The position numbers and the translations under genes are program-made. The notes under the pieces are model-generated. The model saw nothing but the letters and a program-made list of their open reading frames with translations. It ran no database searches and was not told where the DNA came from. A DNA stretch of 64,000 nucleotides from positions 1,115,987 through 1,179,986 of the forward strand of contig KL197720.1 of assembly GCA_000697665.1 (NCBI GenBank), written 5' to 3'. This document shows, one piece after another, positions 1 through 10,600 of the stretch (positions within the stretch are counted from its first letter, which is position 1; each line of letters opens with the position of its first letter). The stretch is from Jaapia argillacea MUCL 33604 (Eukaryota; Basidiomycota; Agaricomycetes; Jaapiales; Jaapiaceae).

Positions 1-193
1 TACGAAAGGATACCCTTGAATCCGGGATACCATTTGATAAACGCTTGTCGGTGACTGTTTAGTGAGTCCTCCATGATCTCGTTTGCATATAGGACTGAAG
101 CCTTCGTGATCCACCAGCACTCCAAACACCAGCCATACTTTTGGCATTCCGAATCCAGCAAGTAGGAAACGGGCCCCCCAAAACGTTTTTCGC
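1..193. other. Window edge, 5' of the first gene
   Basis: No gene is supported here. The first long reading frame has no ATG at its 5' edge, so this stretch may hold an upstream exon or the 5' leader. An ATG at 73 opens a 32-codon frame that ends in TAG without an obvious GT donor in phase. Confidence 0.4.
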
Positions 194-1726
194 GTGTCTG
201 ACTCTCCCCATCTGCGAGAGTTGCGAGAATTTCAACACGAGCGCGCATATGAACTGTTGACCACCTCCTTCTCGCGTGCTTTATCCTTACTCCCAACCTC
301 CCGAGAGTTGCAAATACGCACACTTGATCGAGCGAGGCTATGCCTTCGCGTCTACGCCAGAGATGTCCATGGCACAACGAGGGAGATACGCGCCAGGTTG
401 GAGAGGGATGTCATCGAGCCTGAAGTCACCCACGAACTCCAAGTCGCGCGTTGGATGGGGGAGAAAAGATACCAGCTTCTCCAAGGTCTTGAAGTCGCTG
501 TTGCACAGCGAGTCGAGAAACTGCAAGGCGGCCTGACGATATCTTGGGAGAAAGATTCGGGGACAACGGGAGGCACCAAGGATGTTGCTTCACGACGCCG
601 TGCAAACCTGCAATTGTTCTTTGAAAAATCGCCTACCAAAGTGACATCGCTTGTGCGTGGCCAAACACGGTCGCCTGATCGAGTTACCTATTCCTTCCCC
701 GATTTCCCTTCGCATCGCAACAGGTCTGCAATGCGCCTCAGGCCGATGTATCTCACCGTCCCATCTTTCCAATTAACCCTCCCACCACTGAGCTCCAAGT
801 TCGTCCCAGTTTCTCCCCAGTGTTCGGGTTTGAGCTCCGGATCCGAGGAATGTGAAGAAGAGGCAGGCTCCTCGAGAATCGACACTCCTCCACTTTCGCG
901 GAGTAGATCGTCTTCCGAGTCTACTGTTGGAGTCTGCTCGATATTCTCAGATGGTATACCCAATGTCGATGAAGTGATAAACATCGCTCAGGATGTTCCC
1001 GCGGTACCCTCGGACCACCAACGACCCGATTTGTCCGACATACTCAACACAGATTCCAGGAGGATCATCCCTGAGTATGCCTGGAAGCTTTTCGGCAAAT
1101 TGGAATCAATATCGGCTCAAGTCCCTCTACGAACGTCTGCATCCCTCCCAGTTCTCCGCCCTTCGCGGTTTCCTCAGGACCTTACCCCAATCTCCCCTCC
1201 AAGATTGCGAGACATGTCGGCGAAGGATTCGAAACATTTACGACGCAGAAGCTCTTGTTTCTCATTTTCAGGGCCTCTCGCCGTTTATGTGGCTCCCCCA
1301 TCCATGGTATCTGTGCAGGTACCAACTTCTCGCAGACGAAGTACCTTGGGTTCGGATCAAGCTCCCACGCTCAAGAGGGCACGGTCGGTTTCACATCGGG
1401 GCATGCTGCCGCGTATTTTGGAATCGCAGCCTTCGGATGGAGTTCGACCTCGGGATAGCCAACAACATCGGCCAGTCATTCAAGAGATGCCGGTTGGCGG
1501 CATGTGTGATGTCCAGGGTCGCGAAGTCATTTTGAAGGTTCGGAGAGGTGGAATGGCTAGTTCTCACAATCTTAGCAAGGATATGCCGAGCGCCAAACTT
1601 TCGTCGACCGACAACGTCTCCAGTACCGATCCTTCTTCCCCAAGGCTCCTTAGGAAAGGAAGCTGGACTTCAGCTTTGAAGAGGCGTCTCAATATGTGGC
1701 GTCGGCAACGGAATGCGTCCTCGTAG
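194..1726 (+). CDS. Unrecognised Ser/Pro-rich protein (5' end uncertain)
   Basis: An uninterrupted frame of about 510 codons, long for this intron-rich genome, ends in TAG at 1724-1726. I do not recognise the family. The first ~110 residues look helical, charged and Arg-rich. The rest is Ser/Thr/Pro/Arg-rich and probably disordered, with runs such as SRSRSSSES. The C-terminus is strongly basic (SALKRRLNMWRRQR), compatible with a nuclear or membrane-binding tail. The frame opens with GTG, not ATG; the first in-frame ATG is near residue 88 (MGEKRY). Either translation starts there or an upstream exon is spliced on. No catalytic motif is visible, so no function is assigned. Confidence 0.55.
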   Translation: MSDSPHLRELREFQHERAYELLTTSFSRALSLLPTSRELQIRTLDRARLCLRVYARDVHGTTREIRARLERDVIEPEVTHELQVARWMGEKRYQLLQGLEVAVAQRVEKLQGGLTISWEKDSGTTGGTKDVASRRRANLQLFFEKSPTKVTSLVRGQTRSPDRVTYSFPDFPSHRNRSAMRLRPMYLTVPSFQLTLPPLSSKFVPVSPQCSGLSSGSEECEEEAGSSRIDTPPLSRSRSSSESTVGVCSIFSDGIPNVDEVINIAQDVPAVPSDHQRPDLSDILNTDSRRIIPEYAWKLFGKLESISAQVPLRTSASLPVLRPSRFPQDLTPISPPRLRDMSAKDSKHLRRRSSCFSFSGPLAVYVAPPSMVSVQVPTSRRRSTLGSDQAPTLKRARSVSHRGMLPRILESQPSDGVRPRDSQQHRPVIQEMPVGGMCDVQGREVILKVRRGGMASSHNLSKDMPSAKLSSTDNVSSTDPSSPRLLRKGSWTSALKRRLNMWRRQRNASS

Positions 1727-2334
1727 AGCCTGTTTTAAGTTAACCTCCTGTCGAGCTGGATTCTTGACAGCCCATCTCGGTTCTCCTGTACTTACTTATT
1801 GTCACATGTATAGATATCGTGTCTGCGCTCAATCGTCGCTGTTCGTCTCCTCACCCGAATTGTAGGATGTAACTTGATTTCAGGCCACTCACGCCGGCCG
1901 CCGCGTTGGTAAGTTTAACTGCTCCCGCTGGACATGGCCACACGTTTCCTTCCAAGATCCCAACTTCGAGCTCAGATTGCACCCTAAATATCTGCGCCGC
2001 AGGACTTGTGACGGGATGACCTGATGATCTTTATGATACCATCCAGTCACCCTCTTTGAGGTGAGAATTTTACAAACCTATTCAGGCTCGAGAAAGGGGA
2101 ACTAGCGGCCGTTCAGCGTTGCCTTTGTGAATTGTAGACTCTTTACAGCAGTGTCCAATTCGTCACCTCCGCAGGGTTTGTGGGCTCACATGTCAGCACG
2201 GCCCAGAGTCGGGACGGTGACTTCAGAGAAGCTATTGCCGTCGATCAGCCTTATGGCTAAGTTATGGGTTCTCAAGTTACAGCATGCATTTGTCGTCCAA
2301 TCCGAGAACCAACTCTTGACTTGCATCCAGCGCG
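1727..2334. other. Intergenic, no gene seen
   Basis: About 600 bp between two plus-strand genes. Only short overlapping frames are present and none resembles a known protein. It presumably holds the 3' end of the first gene and the promoter of the monooxygenase. Confidence 0.5.
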
Positions 2335-4197
2335 ATGCCTCATCGAAAAGCCAAACTTGAGGTACGTTGAAGATCATCGAGTGGTCTAAGAAAAGCTGAT
2401 CAAAGCTAATCCAGGCTTCCAAAACTTCCCTCGCCATCGATTTTTTAGTTGTCGGTGCCGGAATCGCTGGACTATCATGTGCGATTGCCTTGTCACGCGT
2501 AGGACACCGAGTTGTCGTCGTCGAGAAGGACGATGGTACACCGCAGGCTTGTCATAATCAAATTCAGGTCGACATACCCTCACCCCAGATCTAGCTCAGC
2601 AGTGGCATCAAGGTACCTCCCAACATGTCCAAGATCCTGATAGATTGGGGGTTGGAACCTGCGTTGAAAAGCTTAGCACTCTCCTCGCACCATATGACTA
2701 TACTCTCATGTGAGTTGCCCAACTCGCAGGTGTTATTGGTCGGATATGTTTAGTGATGGTGGACACAGACACCAAGGGTGACATCGCCCACTCGGTCGTT
2801 TGGGAGAGAGAGCTTCTGGAGGAAGGTGGCGGAGAGTTCTTGTTGGTGCACGTAAGTATTACGCTTCCTGTTGTAGTCCTGTGCTAACAATCTGATCTCC
2901 TTCCAGCATGCTGAGTTGCGGGATCTCCTCAAGACGAAGGCCTTGTCTCTCGGGGTTTGCATCAAATACAACTCAAAGGTGGCCTCTGTTGATTCAGAAA
3001 GCCCCAAATCCGCTTCTCGCCCTTCCCTGAAGCTCACCTCCGGAGAAGTGCTTGATGCTGATGTCATAATCGGCGCTGGAGGCCGTCTCAGTGGGATCAG
3101 AGAACAAGTGCTTCATCAACATGATCCATTAAACCCGACTGGAGTCGTCATGCTTGGGTGAGTTATTCGAACCGTCACTTGAGGGTTAAGTTCGCTGAAA
3201 TATCGTCTTAGGACATCAATTCCTCAATCGCTCATTTCGCAGGAGCCTAATCTCCACCTCTTCTCTCGAGCGTGCAGTGAGGTGGGACTTTCCCTTGAAG
3301 TTGGTTGTCACTTCCAACACCGTTGCTCATCGACTACTAGCAAACAATGTTATATTTTTATGGTGATAGGTTCGGCGCAATTGTGTATCCGTTAGTGAGT
3401 GGATACTAGTTCGTCTTTTTCTCATTTGTTTAACCCCAGTGAATCCAGGGTGGAAACAAGGAACTGGCTCTGTCGATCTACGTGCGAGAAGATGGTTCTT
3501 TCACCTCTTCTAGGAAATATGATCTTAATACAGTCACCGTGGAGAGGGCCCTAAAAGTTATGGGAACCTGCGATCCTAGGTATGGCAACTGATCCCCCCA
3601 GCTCCTATATATTGATACTCTCACTTCAGATTGTATCAACTTGCGCGACTTGCTGGCCCTCCCAACACTCCAATTGTGCCAATAACTGCCTTTGAGTCAC
3701 CATCTATTGCCGATTGGTTACACCCTACAGCACCCATTGTGATCTTAGGCGATGCAGCGCATCCCATGATGGTGTGTGCATTCCTAGTATTTCTCTATAT
3801 GTTTCTCTACTGGACTGAATGGATACCGCTGCGGTCTTAGGTTGGTGCCATGTACCCCCCTAGCCTCGCAGTTGAGGACGCCGTCTGCCTGGCCGAAATC
3901 TTCTCACATTTATCCCGTCACGACCAAATTCGGTTCTTCCTCGATGGCTTTCAAGAGATCCGACAACCTCGTTGTCAGCGTGTCGAGAAAGCGGAGCACT
4001 TTTTCCTCAATCAGCTCCTTTTCCCTATTGCCCCGAGCGCAGATGGCGTAACTCAAATATCACCCCCTGGTCTGGAGGAGTTATTGGAGATATTTGCATA
4101 CGAGGCCACGGATGATGCAAATAATTGGTGGGTGGAATGGGGGCTATTGAGGGAAAGAGCAAAGGCTTTGGAAAAGGACGACGACCACGCGAACTAA
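2335..4197 (+). CDS. FAD-dependent monooxygenase (salicylate hydroxylase-like)
   Basis: Aromatic-ring hydroxylase type flavoprotein, expected to use FAD and NAD(P)H to hydroxylate an unknown substrate. I see a 9-codon first exon (MPHRKAKLE), then the Rossmann motif VVGAGIAG followed by a VVVVEK strand. Next come GIKVPPNMSKIL-DWGL, typical of the fungal family, then VIIGAGGRLSG and, near the C-terminus, ILGDAAHPMM (the GD FAD-binding motif), followed by AVEDA. About eight short introns are needed. One after TPQ only works as a GC-AG intron (2547-2594). The second FAD motif usually reads GADG; here Asp is Gly, which could weaken cofactor binding or mark a divergent subfamily. The stop is at 4195-4197. 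The divergent hydrolase and exporter nearby suggest a role in modifying small molecules, which is inference. Confidence 0.85.
2547..2594 (+). other. Probable GC-AG intron in the FAD monooxygenase
   Basis: A 48-nt phase-0 intron with donor CAG|GCTTGT and acceptor CTAG|CTC. It joins the EKDDGTPQ exon to LSSGIKVPPN in frame. The GT at 2535 is in the wrong phase for every nearby acceptor. The other in-frame GT donor leaves a 27-nt intron, too short for this genome. Confidence 0.5.
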
Positions 4198-4335
4198 GTA
4201 TAGGGAGTAAGATGTGTTCCATATGGTATCGGGCCGTCACGGATACAAGTGCAACAATTCAGCTCATGTACGATGCGATGAAGCTTCATGATGACCTTGA
4301 ACGCGACATACTCTATATATCTCACTGGGAATCCG

Positions 4336-6654
4336 TTAATCTACCCAGATAGGATCGACGTGGAACTCTGGCCCCGGGACATAGCTCCCTCCCTCCAGTC
4401 CCTCTGCTTCCATCCTAATCTTGACTGACCTGTGCACTCGCAATCCTTGGCGGTGTTGCTTCCGAATGATCCTCGGTTTCCCCATGTTCACCCTGCGCCC
4501 ACGATGAATCGAAGATTAGCAAGTCAAAACCGAACCCAAATTCATCAAGATGATTTCTGTTGAAAACTGAACTCACGAGAATTGGGCAGCCCAAGAATGA
4601 TCGTCATGTTGGAATCTCTGCTTCATCGGGAGGAGTTCCAAAATCCACCAACCCTTATTCATCGCCAACTGATCATAGATGGGACTCAACGCATCATACA
4701 AATCCTCTTCCTCCTCATTCACGGTCAATTTGATTCCAAAGCCAATAACGCCCATGTTGACGAAAGGTTTCTCCATCATCTTGGGATAATCCTTCACGGC
4801 GAATGGTCGTTCGATGGTGGTGATAGGTGGAGATCGTTCTTTGATGGTTGGGTATAGGGATGTTGGATCGAGACCGACAGAGTAGAGTTGGTCGGCATGG
4901 AACATGATGCCGGTGTTGCAGAGGAAGCATTGACGTATCATCCATCGCAAGGGGATACGGGCGAGACTGTGGCGTGTGCCATTGAGAACTGAACCACCGC
5001 CCACATCTGAGAAGAAAGACCGATGAGAACGGTTATTCAATACTGTAGAGGTGTAGAGGCGTTCGTCCTTACCACAATGCGCTCCTGAATGGCCCAATCA
5101 GTGGGATACTATGAGAGTAGTACGTGTTAGACTCACCAGCGAACCAAACTTCCAACACATCCGTTTCCAGGGAATGATGCGAATACCGCTTCTCCAACTC
5201 TTTCGTATGAAGTTTTGCTTCTTTATCCTTTTCCTTGCTTTTGTGATGGGAACTTGAATGGTGATGACGGTGTTTCTTGCGATGAGTGGATTTAGGCATA
5301 TCACCGGGTTGAGTGCCCAACTGTTGTTCTTCCGGTGACGGTACATTCCAACTATCCAGTTAAAAGAGTGGGAACGCAGTTAGATACGAGCCGGGGAGGT
5401 GAGGGGCAAGCGTACGCATTGTGCTTGAACTTTGCACGGTGCTCGTCTAGTGCGAGAGCGTGCCTGAAATACCTGACGGCAGTATTCGAGGTTGTGAAGG
5501 GTAATGTGCGTGGAATCAAGCCCACTGAACAGACGGTATCCCTTATCCACGAGAATCAAGGTCAGTCAGGTGAGAATGAGCGAAGAAGAATGAAGTGATG
5601 GTGATCTCACCAAACACCAAGGAACTCGATTTCCACGTCGACCGAGAAGGCTTTCTTGAAAGCGGTACTCTGTTTCCAACCCTGTTCGTCCGTCTCGGTA
5701 TACATCTACGATATGAGGCAGGGTGAATGCCGGGAATATAAGGGTCGAACAAATATGGGAAACCAATAGTACCTTGTAAGCGAAAGGAACTTGTTGATGG
5801 TTACATGCGGGAAGAAGCCCGACCTAGTATAGATTGGTCAGAGCACGAGATACGAAGAGTGTAAAACCGATGATACTTTGTGGATCATACCGGCGAGCGC
5901 GCGGGCTGTATATGCTCCTCGCGAGAATCCGAAGATGGAGATCTTGTCACCGTGCTGGTCTACCGAACAGGTTTAGTTGATCAAACACGTTTATACTAAT
6001 ATGAATGAGATACGCACAATTCTGCATCAGAAACTCGTAGCCATCTGGTTGGGCGGCAATGAGTTGTGGCTTAGAACACGTAAAGCAGAATGTACCAACC
6101 CATGAGGTGAGCGTGAAGATTCCACGCAATCATCATATCCATTGTTTTTGAGATGTTGGAAAAGAATGGGGTGGCGATCTGTGGGGTTGTATATGTTCCG
6201 ATACCAGCCTGTGGATTGTGATGTCTAAGCAACTCGCTTCAACGGAAAGGTAGATGGTATGAACCTGATAATAGACAATCTGTTCGTTTCTGTTGTCCTT
6301 CTTCAACAAGGAGAAGAATTCGACAATATTGGAGTTCTGCGCCGGGGGTTAGACGTCAGGCGCGTAAGTTTCAAATGGGCGCAATGGACTCACGTCTGTG
6401 TCGAACTGGTCTCCGGTTCCATCAAAACAAAGGACGACGGATCGATGTTCGTGAGAGGGAGGAACTGTGTCATGTTCACCGAAGAGACTAGGCGTGGATG
6501 CACCTGGAGTGTATTCGCCTGGAGTTGTGATAGCAGATACGGGGGTGGAGGGAACGGTCAGCCCATCGCATGGGTTGATGAATAGCTGTTCTGAGCTAGA
6601 GCTCGAAGAGGTGGCGGTACTGGAACGCGACCCTGGAGTGCCAATCGTGTCCAT
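4336..6654 (-). CDS. DUF2235 alpha/beta hydrolase (T6SS phospholipase effector-like domain)
   Basis: Reading leftwards from ATG at 6652-6654 (MDTIGTPGS), a Ser/Thr-rich N-terminus of ~70 residues precedes the DUF2235 opening motif VLCFDGTGDQFDTD. Later exons give EFFSLLKKDNRNEQIVYYQ, AGIGTYTTPQ, the nucleophile elbow IFGFSRGAYTARALAG (GxSxG), DVEIEFLGVW-like strands, a Lys/His-rich insert and VGGGSVLNGTRHSLARIPLRWM. The last exon, after a spliced intron at about 4491-4577, ends GLRVHRSVKIRM...PIWVD and TAA at 4336-4338. That HxSVxxRM tail is typical of the family. The domain is related to bacterial Tle1 phospholipases, but fungal members have no established substrate. It lies convergent with the monooxygenase and divergent from the ABC exporter. 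Confidence 0.85.
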
Positions 6655-7665
6655 CTCAACTTCTTGAGAGATGGCGTTTGCCAAGATACCAAGCAACTTG
6701 GTGGGTGCAAGGGAAGAAACACAAGGTCTGACAAGGTTCGTCGGGGTAAGAAAGGCTGTGCCGCGTCGGCGATTTATACTCTGCGAAGGGTAATTGATGA
6801 GGTGGGGAAGATGTCGGTTAAAGACGACGCTCCTCTCCTCGGTTCAAGAACCGAACAGCAATGGAGAAACAATAATATCCTTTGGGAACAGGACTCCCAT
6901 ATATATTGCGAGCAACGACTCTGAGCTGCCAGTGAGTATTCGGGGATGAGATCGATGCAAAATCCACCGCATCCGCGACAGGAAGGTTTGCAAATTGCTC
7001 TAAGACCCTGGCCACGCGACGCAGGCGAGTCTAATTTATGCAAGGCACACAGCGGTCAGAAGACGTGCCAGGTCGAGATAGGCACGCCAAATATTGAGCC
7101 TGAGGTATGTCCGGCGTTGAACTCGAGCATATCGCAGCGATGAGCGGAGACAATTAATTGAAGGGAACTCCGAGGGTGCTTCTTCGTACGGAAGATAAAC
7201 GCCCCAGGAGCTGCCGGCAATAGACGGCAATCCCTCGTCCAGTCGCGCTTACAAGCACAGACAATTCGATCCGCTGCTGGGACCACCCGAATCCACCCTT
7301 GGCACCTGCGTCTATTGTGTCTCTCTTTCAAAAACTATCTAGTCGATGGCGCAAAGTCTGGTAAATTTCGCGACTTTACCGTCTGTTGGTGTCAATTAGC
7401 AGGGTGCCCGGTGCCGCAATGCCGAAGATGTCCTGACACACATCCCCAGACTGTGGAATTTAAGAATTACACAACAGGAGCGATACTGTCGGCCGTCTGC
7501 TATCTTTATAGTCCAATGACATGGCCAGCGATACTTTTTACCCTAGCTTCCTTGCTTGCCTGCACGAGGCTATCTAGCTTTATCTTGGTGGTACACGCCC
7601 AAGATACGTCTTCGAAAGCGCCCACTCCTTGAGGCTCACTCTCGAGCCAAGTCTGGTGCTACGCG
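6655..7665. other. Divergent intergenic region between hydrolase and ABC exporter genes
   Basis: About 1 kb separates the start codons of two divergently transcribed genes, so it should carry both promoters. A frame at 7315-7632 of 105 codons, with a hydrophobic C-terminal half, ends just before the exporter ATG; it matches nothing I know and is probably 5' leader. Confidence 0.5.
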
Positions 7666-10600
7666 ATGGCAGCCTCGGACATCGACGAAAAGGACTCCAA
7701 GGATTTAGTGGACGATAATGCGGTCCTCGTGGAATCACTGGATACTCAGGTGAAGACCGGACCCAAACCTGATATCCGCCTTGATACCGGAAATGAAAGG
7801 GCCATTTTCAGAGAGAAGTGGTGGCAAGTCTGGTATGTCGCATCCAGTGTATCCGTCAATCATCGTGCTGACTGGTGTCACGTACAGGAGACCAAAGAAC
7901 CCGCCGCCACCTCCTCCCAAGTCTCTTGATGATGCACCAGTGAATACGATTATTCCATCTCCTTGCTTGTACTGTGTTGACCCCTCTCCCAGCTTATCCC
8001 TCTCGTCAATGCATCCATACTGTCCACTCTGACATACACTTGGATCACCCAAATAATGGTAAGCCTCACTAGTCCAAGGAGCCGTTTATTGGTCTAATCC
8101 ATCGTCCATTAGGTGTTAGGGTATCAACGAACCCTTCAAGCCACCGATCTCTGGAAGATGGATAAATCCAGAGAGGCCGAAACATTGTCTACCAAACTTG
8201 ATCGAGCTTGGGACAGGCGCGTTAGAGAGGCCAATGATTGGAATACTCGCTTGGCAGCTGGTCAAATCAAACCAAGTGTTTTCAAGAGGACTAAGTGGGC
8301 TGTCAGAGCTGCAGTGGGACGAGGGCGTTTCCACGATCGAATGGCTACTTTATCTCAGCAGTGGAAGGACGTCGATGGGAGGAAACATGCCAGTCTTGCA
8401 TGGGCACTCAACGATACCTTCGGCTGGTCCTTCTGGTGTGCTGGTGTTTTCAAGGTACACTTTCTTGATTTGATCGTGCACTACACACAAATTGATCCTT
8501 GCATCGCCAGATTTTTGGAGATACATCCCAGCTGATGGGACCCCTGCTCGTCAAGGTACATACGCATGATTATTTTTATGAAATGCGCCCTTATCCCAGA
8601 TCGGTAGGCCATCATCAACTTTGGAAAAGCCCATTACGCTGCCCAACACGGCGCCGGCACGAAAGCTCCTAACATTGGCGAAGGAGTCGCCATGGCTATC
8701 GGCCTTTTCTGTATCACAGTCATGGCGAGCGTCTTTCAGCATCAAGTGAGTTTTTATTACTAGTTTCGGCGAACGTTTTGATTGAGAACATGTCTCAGTT
8801 CTTTTGGCGCTCGATGACCACGGGTGTACTCGCGAGAGCAGCTCTGACGGCTTCGATATACGAGAGGGGCGTTAAACTCACAGGGAAGGCTCGCGTGCAG
8901 CTACCGAATGCTGCATTGGTGAACCATATATCGACTGATGTGAGTCGTCATCCTTTCAATCCATGTATGCATGGTCTTGAATCTGCTATAGGTTAGCCGC
9001 ATCGACGCTGCTGCTCAGTGGTTTGTAAGCACCTTGTTAATTCCTTGAGTGTACGGGATGCTAAACATTAGCTCTCCCTTATTTCAGCACGCAGGTAAGC
9101 TTCATTGACAATTTATTTAGGGTCGCTACACATCTTGACTTTTCTACAGCTTGGACCGCTCCTATACAAGTCTCAGTTTGCCTCATTATTCTTTTGACAC
9201 AGGAATGTTTCGCCCCATCTACGTCTTATACCTCATCCTGATTCATCTTTATACAGCTGGGTCCTTCGGCCTTGGCAGGCTTCTCCTTGTTCTTGTTGGT
9301 AGCTCCCATCCAGGAACGAGTCATGGCGTATCAATTCCATGTCCGAAAACATTCGATGAAGTGGACTGATCAACGAGCGCAAGTTCTCTTGGAGATTCTT
9401 GGTTTGTTCACCCCCCTATTACGCCAAGAGAGCCGTTTGATCTCACTATACCATCCAGGAGCGATGCGCGTCGTGAAATATTTCACGTATGAGGTTCCTT
9501 TCTTGCAACGTATGTGTTCTTTGCCCTTGTGATTCCGTAAGACAAGTAAGTGTTGATGCCTTCTCCAGGAATTTTCAACCTTCGCAAGATAGAGCTGCGT
9601 AACATCAGAAAGATCCAGTTTGCTCGATCTGCGAAGTTCGTTTGTCGCATTTCATCCATGAAGACCTGACCTAACACCTGCTCGTGAACAGCATCGCGTT
9701 TGCCTTTTCGGTCCCCGTGCTTGCGGCAACTCTTGCATTCTTGGCCTACACACTCACGGCGCATTCTTTCGATGAAGCAATCATATTCTCGTCTCTCAGT
9801 CTTTTCCAAGTATGTTGTTCAAGTCGAGTATCAGCTTAAAATTACTCAACCGTCCTACCCAGCTTTTGCGTCAACCTCTCATGTTGCTACCCCGAGCGTT
9901 GACCGCCATCTCCGATGGTCAAAGTGCTTTGTCGCGACTCGCCGTGGTCTTCCAGGCCGAGATGCGCACGGATGATGCCATCGTCATCGACCCAAGCCAG
10001 AAACTTGCCGTGAAAGTTGACAAGGCTGCTTTTGAGTGGGAAGAAAGCAGTTCGGAAGGTGATACCCGGAAATCCGGAAAGACATCTCAGAAGGCCAAAA
10101 AAGAGGCCACTCCAATAACTGGCGGGGCACATCCATTCCAGGTCAAAGATATCACTCTCGCCATCCCACGTGGTAGCCTTGTCGCTATCGTTGGTTCGGT
10201 GGGCAGTGGAAAGGTGCGTACCATTCATACTTTCCTTATATGTATTGCGATCGTATCTAACTGCCTTCTAGTCAAGCTTGTTGCAAGGATTAATAGGCGA
10301 AATGAGACAGGTTAGCGGTGATCGTGTGGTGTTCGGAGGTCGAGTAGCGTACTGTCCGCAGACTGCTTGGATCCAGAACGCAACTCTAGTGCGTGATAAT
10401 TGCCCTGAAGTTTGTGTAATAGCCGGTTTTAATCTCATTCATATCATCGACAGAAAGACAATGTACTCTTTGGTCAACCTTTCGACGAGGAGAGGTACTG
10501 GGCTGCCGTTGAAAAGGCCTGCCTCCTCCCGGATCTTCAGGTTTTACCTGACGGTGACCTAACCGAAGTAAGTGACTTGATCTTATCGGCTCTTTTTCGT

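Noticed and set aside
2589-2594. An in-frame TAG in the monooxygenase, hinting at a pseudogene
   Set aside because: It lies inside the inferred 48-nt intron; frames on both sides stay intact and conserved.
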